Source: Deltaproteobacteria bacterium
GTDB lineage: Bacteria > SAR324 > JACQKK01
Direction: 5' to 3'
Length of the DNA stretch: 14,860 bases
NCBI GenBank assembly: GCA_029858165.1
Contig: JAOUFO010000013.1
Location: forward strand, 1-14,860
Positions within the stretch are counted from its first letter, which is position 1. Every line of letters begins with the position of its first letter. The translations under genes were made by a program, and so were the position numbers. Shown piece by piece: positions 5,499-13,900 of the stretch. The notes under the pieces were generated by a model. That model was given only the letters and a program-made list of their open reading frames with translations, made no database searches and was not told the DNA's origin.

Positions 5499-7004
5499 AT
5501 GCAGAATCTGTTTAAAAAAGTATTGTCGGCCAGGGTGTATGATGTGGCGGTGGTTACCCCCCTGGACCGGGCCGAAACCTTAAGCACCCAGTTGGGCAAC
5601 CATATCTTCTTAAAGCGGGAGGACCTCCAGCCCACGTTTTCCTTTAAAATCCGGGGGGCGGCCAACAAGGTGGCCGGCCTCAACGAGGCCCAGCGCAAGG
5701 CCGGGGTTATTTGCGCGTCGGCGGGCAATCATGCCCAGGGAGTGGCCATTTCGGCCCGCCATTTCGGGCTGAAGGCCAGGGTGGTGATGCCGGTCACCAC
5801 CCCCCAGATCAAGGTGGATTCAGTCAAACGGCTGGGGGGGGAGGTGATTTTGAAAGGCGACAGCTATTCGGAAGCCCAGGCCTATTGCGATCAACTGGTG
5901 GCCGAAACCGGGGGAACCTTCATTCATCCGTTTGACGATGAGGATGTGATCGCGGGCCAGGGGACCATTGCCCATGAATTGTTGCAAACCAACATGCGGA
6001 TAGACGCGGTGTTTGTGCCGGTGGGGGGGGGCGGGCTGATATCCGGGATTGCCAGTTTTTTAAAGGAAATATCCCCCCAAACCCTGGTGATCGGGGTGGA
6101 ACCGGAGGATTCCGACGCCATGACCCGCTCGGTAAAAAAAGGGAAACGGATCAAACTGGCCGAGGTGGGTCTTTTTGCCGACGGCGTGGCGGTGCAGGAG
6201 GTGGGAAAGCTCACCTTTAAAATGGCGCAACACTATGTGGATGATTTCGTGACGGTTTCCACCGATGAAATCTGCTCGGGGATCAAAGCGGTGTATCAGG
6301 ATACCCGCGCCATTTTAGAGCCTTCCGGCGCCCTGGCGGTGGCCGGGCTGCGCAAGTATCTGCAAACCCATCCCATGTCCGGCAAAAACCTGGTGGCGAT
6401 CAATTCCGGGGCCAACATGAACTTTGAACGGCTGCAATTTGTGGCGGAACGCACCCTGGTGGGAGAAAAACAGGAGGCCTTGTTTGCCGTCACCATCCCG
6501 GAGCGGCCCAGAGCCTTGCGGCAATTGTGCGAACTGGTCATCCAGGACCGCAACATCACCGAGCTTCATTATCGCTTGAGCGGACGGGATGATGCCCATA
6601 TCTTTGTGGGGGTGGCCATCAAAAGCGGGGTGGAGGCCGACTCTCTCAGCCAGACCCTGGACCGCCACGGCTTTAAAAACCTGGACCTGACCGCCAACGA
6701 ACTGGCCAAAACCCATCTGCGCCACATGGTGGGAGGCAAAACCGCCCACGCGTTTGATGAGGTGGTGTACCGCTTTGAATTCCCCGAACGGCCCAACGCC
6801 CTGGGGAATTTTCTGAAAATCATGGGGGAAAACTGGAACATTTCCCTGTTCCATTACCGATCCCACGGCGGGGATTTTGGCCGGGTGCTGGTGGGGTTTG
6901 AAATCCCCCCCAAGGACAAAAAACAATTCCGGGAGTTTCTCACCAATATCCGCTACCGCTATGTGGAAGAAACCCAGAACCCGGCCTACCATTTGTTTTT
7001 ATAA
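5499..7004 (+). CDS. ilvA: Threonine dehydratase (threonine ammonia-lyase), biosynthetic, with two regulatory domains
   Basis: The enzyme turns L-threonine into 2-oxobutanoate and ammonia, the first step specific to isoleucine synthesis, in the cytoplasm. The 501-residue protein has a fold-type II PLP domain (about 1-320) with the Schiff-base Lys50 in SFKIRGA, the ASAGNHAQG substrate loop (73-81), the PVGGGGL phosphate-cup (174-180) and the SGANMNF segment (303-309). The C-terminal half holds two ACT-like domains (about 326-405 and 421-500), the second ending in RYRYVEETQNPAYHLFL as in the long E. coli-type enzyme. Such enzymes are inhibited by isoleucine and stimulated by valine at these domains. 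Length is close to the usual 504-514. AGGAA six bases before the ATG supports the start. No other ilv gene is adjacent. A CbtB-like gene follows after 139 bp. Confidence 0.97.
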   Translation: MQNLFKKVLSARVYDVAVVTPLDRAETLSTQLGNHIFLKREDLQPTFSFKIRGAANKVAGLNEAQRKAGVICASAGNHAQGVAISARHFGLKARVVMPVTTPQIKVDSVKRLGGEVILKGDSYSEAQAYCDQLVAETGGTFIHPFDDEDVIAGQGTIAHELLQTNMRIDAVFVPVGGGGLISGIASFLKEISPQTLVIGVEPEDSDAMTRSVKKGKRIKLAEVGLFADGVAVQEVGKLTFKMAQHYVDDFVTVSTDEICSGIKAVYQDTRAILEPSGALAVAGLRKYLQTHPMSGKNLVAINSGANMNFERLQFVAERTLVGEKQEALFAVTIPERPRALRQLCELVIQDRNITELHYRLSGRDDAHIFVGVAIKSGVEADSLSQTLDRHGFKNLDLTANELAKTHLRHMVGGKTAHAFDEVVYRFEFPERPNALGNFLKIMGENWNISLFHYRSHGGDFGRVLVGFEIPPKDKKQFREFLTNIRYRYVEETQNPAYHLFL

Positions 7005-7014
7005 TCCAAAGGCG

Positions 7015-7040
7015 GCCCCCCGCACCTCCTTTGGGGGAGG
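7015..7040. repeat. Remnant of the GC hairpin repeat after ilvA
   Basis: CCTCC (7025-7029) and GGAGG (7036-7040) form a short stem, and the reverse complement reads AAAGGAGGTGCGGGGGG, close to the repeat cores at 5201-5217 and 5341-5356. No T run follows on the plus strand, so it is a weak terminator at best for ilvA. Confidence 0.4.
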
Positions 7041-7143
7041 CGGATGATAATTTTCCCTTTCACCCATCCGGTACATAAGGGTAGGATATAAATCCTTATC
7101 CCTGATGAGGGATACCCCTGAACTCATTGGTATGGAGAACACT

Positions 7144-7329
7144 GTGGATACAAAGATGGAACAGATTCAAACGGGAGCGGTTTCCCTTAGGGGGATCGGT
7201 ATCGCCCTGTTGATGGCAATGCTGTTTGGCGGGATGGTGGTGGCGGAGTACGGGTTGGACGGGGTGGTGCCGGGCGCCCACGACGGGATGCACGATTACC
7301 GCCATGCCAACGGGATGCCATGCCATTAG
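7144..7329 (+). CDS. CbtB-like cobalt transporter subunit
   Basis: This 61-residue protein has the CbtB plan: a short N-terminus, one membrane helix (about residues 17-34, GIGIALLMAMLFGGMVVA) and a His-rich tail, HDGMHDYRHANGMPCH, that closely follows the HDxxHDxRHxxxxPCH ending of the family. The His and Cys residues are likely metal ligands. CbtB works with the membrane protein CbtA in predicted cobalt uptake, usually under B12 control. I chose GTG 7144 because GGAG (7134-7137) lies six bases upstream; ATGs at 7105, 7132 and 7156 lack a well-placed site. It overlaps the next gene by 10 bp, so the two are translationally coupled. I see no B12-riboswitch sequence (such as GCCACTG) in the 139 bp upstream. 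The metal is inferred from the family only. Confidence 0.8.
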   Translation: MDTKMEQIQTGAVSLRGIGIALLMAMLFGGMVVAEYGLDGVVPGAHDGMHDYRHANGMPCH

Positions 7330-7745
7330 CCCCCCGGAAACCCCTGACAGACTTTTTTTTACGGGGGGCCTGGGTGGGCATTTTGTGGGGGTGGGCCACC
7401 CTGGGGATAAACGCCTTGACGGGGGCATTCGTCACCGAACACCCTTTGGCCTCCAATTTGGTGATGTTTGGGGCGGGGGGGTTGCTGACCGGCATGTTTG
7501 TGGCCGGATTGATGGGTTTGCTGGGTGAACGCAGGGTTTACGGCAGCCTGTGGCTGACCGCCCTGGCTCTTTCGGCAGGAACCTGGCTGGCTCTGAGGTT
7601 GGCCGGAGTGGCGCTTACCTTCTCTGATCCCCGCCGCTATCACCCCGATGGACCCCAGTCGGCCCAAGGGTTGGCCCTGGCGTTGGGGCTGGGGGTGATG
7701 CTGGCCGCCGCCACCCGCTTTTTTCCCCCCTGCAAGCGCTATTAA
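7320..7745 (+). CDS. Predicted four-helix membrane protein coupled to the CbtB-like gene
   Basis: The 141-residue product has four hydrophobic stretches, near residues 11-34, 45-68, 74-100 and 114-132, with short loops and a basic C-terminus (PPCKRY). It begins within the last codons of the CbtB-like gene (overlap of 10 bp) and has only a weak Shine-Dalgarno sequence, so its translation probably depends on its neighbour. In CbtA-CbtB pairs this is the place of CbtA, but CbtA is usually 200 or more residues with five or more helices and this sequence does not read like it to me. It could be a shortened or divergent CbtA, or a different partner. No His cluster is seen in its loops apart from His108 in RRYHPDG and His41. 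Function unassigned. Confidence 0.7.
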   Translation: MPLAPRKPLTDFFLRGAWVGILWGWATLGINALTGAFVTEHPLASNLVMFGAGGLLTGMFVAGLMGLLGERRVYGSLWLTALALSAGTWLALRLAGVALTFSDPRRYHPDGPQSAQGLALALGLGVMLAAATRFFPPCKRY

Positions 7746-7810
7746 ACCGCAGGCAACCCCCATCCCCGCCGGGTTCGGCAGGCGCGCCAAATCCACCCCC
7801 CAAGGATCGT

Positions 7811-8788
7811 TTGAGCCAAAAACCCCCCTCCTCCTCCGCTATAAAGGTAACAGCAGATAAGTTTGCCCGGTTGCGCCGGGAGCTGGACCTGCACGTGGTT
7901 GGCCACGAGGCCGTCAAGGAGGCCCTGTTGTTGGGGCTGGTGGCCAGAGAGCATATTTATATTGAAGGGCCGCCGGGCATTGCCAAAACCCTGCTGGCAG
8001 AAACCGCATCGGAGGCGGCCAACCTGGGCTTTTACTTTTACCAGTTCCACCGGGATACCCGGCTGGCGGAACTGGTGGGGGATGTGGTGATTCAGCGGGA
8101 GACCGGACCGGACGGGGGGGAGGTGATCCGCCAGACGGTGCTGAAAGGGGGGATTCTTACCGCCGAAGTGTGCGTGTTGGATGATTTGTCCCGTGCTCCG
8201 GGAGAGGCATTAAATGTGTTGCTGCGCCTGTTGAACGAACGGAAATACCATGCGGAGCGGATTCCTCTGTTGACGGCCATCGCCACCAGCAACCCGGCTC
8301 TGGATGATTACTACAACGAACCCCTGGACCCGGCCAATCTGGACCGCTTTACCCTGCAATTGCGCGCTGACGGGCTGATTCACGAAAACCGGTGGGCCGA
8401 TGTGGAAAAGGTGATCAACCTGTTCGCCGGAACCGGCGGGGCCGCCATCCCCAAAACCACCGATCTGCTTTGCCGTGAGGATTTTGACCAGGCCGCCCGG
8501 CTGATGGATGGGGTGCTGGTGCCGGAAAACACCAAGCTGGGTTTGCTGCATCTGTTGAACCGGTGGGTAAACAAATACAAGCTGGAGCCTTCCAATTCCC
8601 TGATCACGGACCGCACATTTTTGGTAAAAGGGGTAAAAATCATGAAGGCTGCGGCTTTGCTGGATGGCCGCCACACCGTGGTTCCTGAGGATTTGCACAT
8701 TCTGCGTCACCTGACCACCTTCCGCCTGCCGCCGGAGGTCCACAATGAGATGGAATCCATCGTCACCGACACCCTGAACAGCCTTTAA
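7811..8788 (+). CDS. MoxR/RavA-type AAA+ ATPase
   Basis: The 325-residue protein is a single AAA_3 module plus a helical lid. It has Walker A GPPGIAKT (53-60), Walker B CVLDDLSRA (121-129), sensor 1 TSNP (159-162) and an LDRF arginine finger motif (177-180). The ITDRTF segment (265-270) probably gives sensor 2, with Arg268. The Walker B has Asp125 where MoxR and RavA proteins carry the catalytic Glu (DE), so hydrolysis may be slow or altered. MoxR ATPases act as chaperone-like remodelers, often for metal-cofactor insertion or complex assembly with a VWA-domain partner; none is encoded here. AAGGA four bases upstream supports the TTG start; the next in-frame ATG lies at 8641. It follows the four-helix gene by 65 bp and precedes an unknown coiled-coil gene. 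A role in metal loading is only inference from position. Confidence 0.9.
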   Translation: MSQKPPSSSAIKVTADKFARLRRELDLHVVGHEAVKEALLLGLVAREHIYIEGPPGIAKTLLAETASEAANLGFYFYQFHRDTRLAELVGDVVIQRETGPDGGEVIRQTVLKGGILTAEVCVLDDLSRAPGEALNVLLRLLNERKYHAERIPLLTAIATSNPALDDYYNEPLDPANLDRFTLQLRADGLIHENRWADVEKVINLFAGTGGAAIPKTTDLLCREDFDQAARLMDGVLVPENTKLGLLHLLNRWVNKYKLEPSNSLITDRTFLVKGVKIMKAAALLDGRHTVVPEDLHILRHLTTFRLPPEVHNEMESIVTDTLNSL

Positions 8789-8858
8789 ATCCGTGCCCCG
8801 GCAGTCATCCCTGCCGGGGCCAAAAGGGAAACAGTGGAAATTGAGGGGGAAAACTGCT

Positions 8859-9419
8859 ATGATTTCATCACAAGGGGAAAACACCCAGCCTTACCCTCCT
8901 GATCAATCCTTCATCCCCACATTCATCCTCATGGCCAACGTGCAAAACCCCAAAAACAAAGCCGAAAAAACATCCGGGAAATCGTTGGAAAAGAAACCCA
9001 AATCCCCCAAATCGTCCTCCACCACCGGGGAGAAAGAAAACCCTTTGGTGGGAGCCCTGCGGCGGGGGGCCGAAAACCTGGTGTCCTTTACCCGGGGAGC
9101 CATATCCCCCGCGAAAGCAGGAGGGCCTGGCAAAAACATTCGGGATTTTATCTCCCGCACCACCGATGCCCTGACCGAAAAAACCATGGAAACCACCCAG
9201 GCGGTCAAACTGCGGATGGCCATTCTGGAAATAGAACACCACCTGAACCGGCTGTACCCGGATATTGGCAAAACCACTTACGACCTGTGGGCATCCAAAC
9301 AAACCCCCCTGCTGGACAACCCGGATCTGAAAAGCAAAATAGAAATGGTCCAAACCTACCGTCAGCGGCTGGATGCCCTGAAGAAGGAACTCCAAAAGGA
9401 AGAATCCAGGCCGGATTAA
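8859..9419 (+). CDS. Hypothetical protein with basic low-complexity N-terminus and C-terminal coiled coil
   Basis: I do not recognise the family. Residues 24-60 are rich in Lys, Pro and Ser (NKAEKTSGKSLEKKPKSPKSS) and look disordered. Residues 61-110 are mixed, with basic and Gly/Pro-rich parts. Residues 111-185 contain heptad-like helices (AVKLRMAILEIEHHLNRLYPDIGKTTYDL, and a Lys/Gln/Glu-rich tail with MVQTYRQRLDALKKEL), which would form a helical hairpin or short coiled coil. There is no signal peptide or membrane helix. I chose ATG 8859 because GAGGGGGA lies eight bases upstream; ATG 8931 lacks a site. The start is 70 bp after the AAA+ gene, so it may be co-transcribed. Its TAA overlaps the TAA of the convergent methyltransferase. 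Confidence 0.7.
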   Translation: MISSQGENTQPYPPDQSFIPTFILMANVQNPKNKAEKTSGKSLEKKPKSPKSSSTTGEKENPLVGALRRGAENLVSFTRGAISPAKAGGPGKNIRDFISRTTDALTEKTMETTQAVKLRMAILEIEHHLNRLYPDIGKTTYDLWASKQTPLLDNPDLKSKIEMVQTYRQRLDALKKELQKEESRPD

Positions 9420-10741
9420 TGGCTCCGGGCAAAATGGAGCAGATGCTCCCATTTTCCCCGTTTGCCGTAGTTCTGTTTTTCCTGGGGGGCGAACGTCTCC
9501 CGCCGGACCGATGCACGGGAAAGCTGCTCCCACCCCCACAGGCGGGCCAAAGGGGCAAACGCCTGGGCGCTATCCACTCCGCGGCCTCCCTCCAGCCAGT
9601 CCCCCACCACCAAAAACACCTGACCTCCGGGCTTTACCACCCGGCTGAAGGTGACCCACACATCCTGCCAGAAGGCCTCCCAATCCTCCCCCGCCGGGGC
9701 GGAACCGGAAAGCCAATCCCGGCGGGAGCCGATTTCTCCAGCCTCCAAAGGGTTGCTGTCCAGACCCAGCCAATCCATCCGCAGCCGGTGGTGGGCCGCA
9801 TAATCATAGGTTCCCGGATAGGGGGGGGAGGTGAGAACGCAATCGGCACAACCCCAATCGGTTGAGGGCAGCAGGCGGGCGTTTTCCTGGGTGAGGGCCA
9901 CCCGGGGGGCGGGCCGGGGCAGCCTGTCCGCCAAAGCCGCCTGGGCTTTGGCCAGTTCGCCGCATTTGGCCTCCATAAACCGGCTGACCGCCCCTTTGGG
10001 ATAATTTACCGGACCCTCCTGGTGACTGGTATCGGACCGCAGGTTGGAAAACTTCACCACCAGACTGGAAAACACTGCCCGCAGGCTTTGCCGTTGGGGG
10101 CCTTCCTTTAAATCGTTGATCAGCCGGATCCATTGGATCATTTCCGCCAACAGGTGGGGCTGGTAAAACGGGGCCGCTTTGTCCAACCCCGGCAGCCGGA
10201 CCCGGGGACCCCGTCTGGCCCCTTTCAGTTCCCCCACCTGGACTGCCAGGGATTCCACCTGCTCCATCAATTGTTGTACCTGGGCCGGGGTGCGGGGGCG
10301 GGTGCGCTCGCGGGCCACCAGCACGGCCACCGGGTTCAGGTCGTTTCCCAGGCTGTCCATCCCCAGCAGCATGGACTCCACCAGGGTGGTGCCCCCCCCC
10401 ATAAAGGGGTCCAACACCACAAACCGGGAAGGGGGCAGTCCGTCCGGTTCCTTTTTTGGCCGGGGGAGGGTGTCTTGGATGTATTTCAGGACCACTCTGG
10501 GAAGGTTGGGGTGGAACCGCCCTGGATAGGAATGAAAGCTGTGGGTCAGGGTGTATCCGGGTTGGGCCGGAACCCACAGGGCCTGGGTCAGCATTTCTCC
10601 CAGAGGCCCCTGGGAGGTGGTATCCAGATTTTTCTGGGAAAAACTTCGGCGTTGGCGGGGAGAGGGGTTGGTTGCCTCTTTGGCCGGTGCCTTGCCGGGT
10701 TGAAAAGATTTTTTCCCGGTTTTGCGGGGAGGAACAGCCAT
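9416..10741 (-). CDS. Solitary DNA methyltransferase (N4-cytosine or N6-adenine type)
   Basis: The 441-residue protein carries an AdoMet-binding motif LDPFMGGGTT (110-119), a GNDLNP motif (132-137) and a catalytic TSPPYPGTYDY (304-314). A HSFHSYPGRFHPNL motif (67-80) comes first, as in the family with motif order X, I, IV (gamma-like). SPPY with a preceding Thr favours N4-cytosine or N6-adenine methylation, but the base and site cannot be read from sequence. Residues 1-45 are basic and Ser/Pro-rich and may be disordered. I chose ATG 10741: a longer reading to 10870 is a run of repeat-derived codons. No restriction endonuclease gene is adjacent, so it may be an orphan regulator or a remnant of a system lost from its nuclease. 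It converges with the gene at 8859 and the stops interlock in a TTAA. Confidence 0.87.
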   Translation of the reverse strand: MAVPPRKTGKKSFQPGKAPAKEATNPSPRQRRSFSQKNLDTTSQGPLGEMLTQALWVPAQPGYTLTHSFHSYPGRFHPNLPRVVLKYIQDTLPRPKKEPDGLPPSRFVVLDPFMGGGTTLVESMLLGMDSLGNDLNPVAVLVARERTRPRTPAQVQQLMEQVESLAVQVGELKGARRGPRVRLPGLDKAAPFYQPHLLAEMIQWIRLINDLKEGPQRQSLRAVFSSLVVKFSNLRSDTSHQEGPVNYPKGAVSRFMEAKCGELAKAQAALADRLPRPAPRVALTQENARLLPSTDWGCADCVLTSPPYPGTYDYAAHHRLRMDWLGLDSNPLEAGEIGSRRDWLSGSAPAGEDWEAFWQDVWVTFSRVVKPGGQVFLVVGDWLEGGRGVDSAQAFAPLARLWGWEQLSRASVRRETFAPQEKQNYGKRGKWEHLLHFARSH

Positions 10742-10838
10742 TTGAAAAACCCCAAAGAGAAGTGCAACCAGCCAGCCAACGGCGTTTGGAGCCGACAGGC
10801 GACACAACGCAGGGCTACGCTGGTTGCCGGACAGGAAC

Positions 10839-10894
10839 CCCAAAGAGAAAGGCGGTGAACCCCGCCCCAAGCCGCCGCAAGGCGGATGGCGGTG
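10839..10894 (-). repeat. Dispersed 56-bp repeat, copy B, between the methyltransferase and hybrid kinase genes
   Basis: This is the opposite-strand copy of 5023-5078, 51 of 56 bases identical and ungapped. Here the 13-base GGGGTTCCTGTCC string follows the block (10841-10829 on the minus strand), whereas in copy A it precedes it, so the two are modular rather than full copies. The terminal inverted repeats seen around copy A are not found here. Confidence 0.75.
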
Positions 10895-10916
10895 GTGATT
10901 GAACTTCTTCCGGGGT

Positions 10917-13900
10917 TTATTTTTTTTCCAGGACTTCCTGGATGCACCGCAGCAGGTCCGTGGGGCGGTAGGGTTTTGGCAGAAATCCGGTCATCCCGAT
11001 TTTGGTCATTTCCCCCACCGAATCGGATTCGCTGTAGCCGCTGGTCAACACCACCCGTGCCTGGGGGTTTTTCAGGCGGATTTCCCGCAACACCTCTTCT
11101 CCGTTAAGGTAGGGCATGGTCATATCCAGCAACACCAGGTCTATATCCTGATGGCAGCGGTTGTAGACATCCACCCCTTCCCGTCCGTCCTCGGCCACGA
11201 TAACTGTATAGCCGAATTTTTCCAGGGCCATCCGGTTGACGGTGCGAACCGACTCTTCATCTTCCACCACCAGAATGGTGGCATTGCCCATCAAGGGGGA
11301 TTGTTCTGACATGGATTCTCCGCCGACTGGTTCTGGGGTGATGAGGGATGCGGGAAACATGACCAAAAAAGTTGTGCCCTCCCCGGGGCGGCTGGTCACC
11401 TTTACCGCACCCTGGTGGCCTCGGATAATACCAAGAACTGCGGCCAACCCCAAGCCCCTTCCGGTAAATTTGGTGGTGAAAAAGGGGTCAAAAATTTTCT
11501 GGACGGTCTCCGGAGACATGCCGCAACCGGTATCCTCCACCTGTAAAAACGAGTAAGTGCCTTCCTGAAGGTGTTCATTCAGGTAGGTGGTGTCCAACAA
11601 AGCCCGGTCGGCGAACATTTCTCCGGCGGTCACGGTAACGGCACCGGGAGCCTCCTCAAGAGCCTCCGAGGCGTTGATGACCAGATTGAGAATGATCTGT
11701 CTTATCTGGGATGTATCGGCCATGATCGGAGGAATGCCGCCGGTAAGCCGGGTGGTGAACAATGCTTTTTTGGAAATCACGGTTTTCAGCAGGTGAATCA
11801 TTTCCTCCACCGACTGACTGAGGTCCAAAAGAGTGATGTTGAAGCGGCCCTGGCCGGAATAGGCCAGCATCTGATTGGTGAGTTCAGCAGCCTGCCAGGC
11901 TGTGGTTTGCAATTGGTGAATATGCTCCCTGGGGAGGGACCCTTCCGGCAGATCAAACAGGGCCAGATCCGCCAGCCCCAAAATGGATACCAGCATGTTG
12001 TTGAAATCGTGGGCAATCCCTCCGGCCATCAACCCCAGGCTTTCCAGCCGCTGGGCACTTTCCATCTGTTTTTCCAGCTTTACCCGTTCCTCCTCGGCCA
12101 GCCGTCTCCGGGTGATGTCCAGCACTGTGCCCATCATGCTGACCGGATTGCCATCCGGGGTAAAGGTAATCTCTCCGTGACACGCCACAAAGCGCACCTC
12201 CCCATCCGGGCGCATCAACCGGTGTTCCAGGTTGTATTCACCCAGGGTTTCCCGGCTGTGCCTTATTCCCTCCAACACCCGGTCTTTGTCTTCCGGGTGC
12301 AGGCATTGCTCAAACACCGCCATGGTGACTTCAATATCCGGCGGCAGGCCGCAAATTCTCCGGGCTTCCTCACTCAATTCTATTGTGTCCTGAAAAAAAT
12401 TCCATTCCCAACTGCCCAGATGAGAAATTTGCTGCGCCTTCAGCAGGTTTTGTTCGGTTTTTTTCAGGGCCGCTTCGGTTTCTTTGTAGGTTGTAATGTC
12501 CAGCACGGTGCCCATCATGCGGACCGGTTTTCCCTCTGGACTCCAGGTAACCTCCCCCTGGGCCGACACATGAAAAACACGTCCATCCGGGCGAGCCACC
12601 CGGTGCTCCAGGTTGAAATCCGAAAGGTTTTCCAAACATTTTTTCAGTTCATTCAATACCCGGTCTTTGTCCTCCGGGTGGATACATTGTTCAAAAATAG
12701 CCAGGGAGATTTCCATTCCCGGCGGCAGGCCGTATATCCGGTACGCCTCTTCGCTCCAAACAACTCTGCCTTGCAGAATGTCCCAATCCCAACTGCCCAA
12801 ATGAGAAATTTTCTGGGCTTTCAGCAGGGTTTGTTCGGTTTGTTTCAGGGCCTCCTGGGTTTCTATGTAAGGGGTGACATCATACACGGTGCCGTTGATG
12901 GCCAGGGGGGTTCCGTCATCGGCAAACTCGGCCTCTCCCCGCTCCACCACATGAATCACCCTGCCGTCGGGCAAGTGAAACTGATGCTGAATTTGCGCCA
13001 CAACCCGCTCATTCACGGCCCGCATCTGGGATTCAATCAACCCGGCATGTTCCTCCTGGGGAATCATGGCAAACACGTTTTCCATCGTCAGGTCAATATC
13101 CCCCGGTTTGATGCCGAAAATGTCATACACCACAGTGGACCAGGTGAACCGGTTGGTCTTCAGATTCCACACCCAACTGCCCAGCCGGGCCATGGATTGG
13201 GCCTGGGCCAGCCGGGCCTCACTGGCGCGCAAGGCATCTTCCACCAGTTTAAAGGGGGTGATGTCATACACGGTGCCGATAACCCGGACGGCTTTGCCGT
13301 GGGAACCGGGAATCACCTCCCCCTTGGCCTTTACAAAGCCGACAGACCCGTCTGACCGGTTGACTTTGTGAGTTCCCCCAAAGGTGCCGCAGGTTTCAAT
13401 GGCCTTTAAGAAAGAACCCTCTATCCTTTCCCAATCATCCGCGTGAATCAGTTTTTTAAACACCCTGCCGGGTTTTTCCTCCATGGGGGGCGGCTGGCCA
13501 AAAATCTGGTTGCTTTCTTTGGACCAGGTCAGGGTATCTGTTTCCAGGTCCCATTCCCAAAAGGCCAGTCCGGCCAGGGATTGGGCCAGGGCCAGATTGC
13601 TCTCGCTTTTCTTCACCCGCTCCAAAGCCTTGGTTTGCTGAGAAATATCCCTGGCCATCACCAGCACAGAGGGTGTGCCGTCAAACAAAATGGAGGTGGC
13701 GGTCGCCTCCACTTCAAACACCCGGCCTTGCAAACTCACCAGCCGCTCCTGTACCGGGGGAGCCGCCTGGCCGCTAAGGGTTTGTTTCATCCGGGTGATG
13801 ACCATTTCATGGTCATCAGGGTGAACAAAATTCAGGACCGGGCACCCGATGAGTTCCTGGGGGGTCTTGGCCTCCAGTTGTCGCATACAGGCCGGGTTGG

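Noticed and set aside
7005..7143. Cobalamin riboswitch upstream of the CbtB-like gene
   Set aside because: I found no B12-box-like sequence, and 139 bp is short for the full riboswitch.
9804..10805. 333-codon minus-strand frame overlapping the methyltransferase
   Set aside because: Same strand, shifted frame, with extreme Gly/Pro content. The methyltransferase frame holds all conserved motifs.
10742..10870. N-terminal extension of the methyltransferase to 10870
   Set aside because: The added residues are translated from the dispersed repeat, with no good ribosome binding site. ATG 10741 precedes the plausible basic N-terminus.
11571..13355. 594-codon open frame on the plus strand
   Set aside because: It is fully antisense to the hybrid kinase and is open because of GC-rich codon bias. 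The composition is unlike a protein (many His, Gln, Phe and Pro), and its repeated pieces mirror the PAS repeats.
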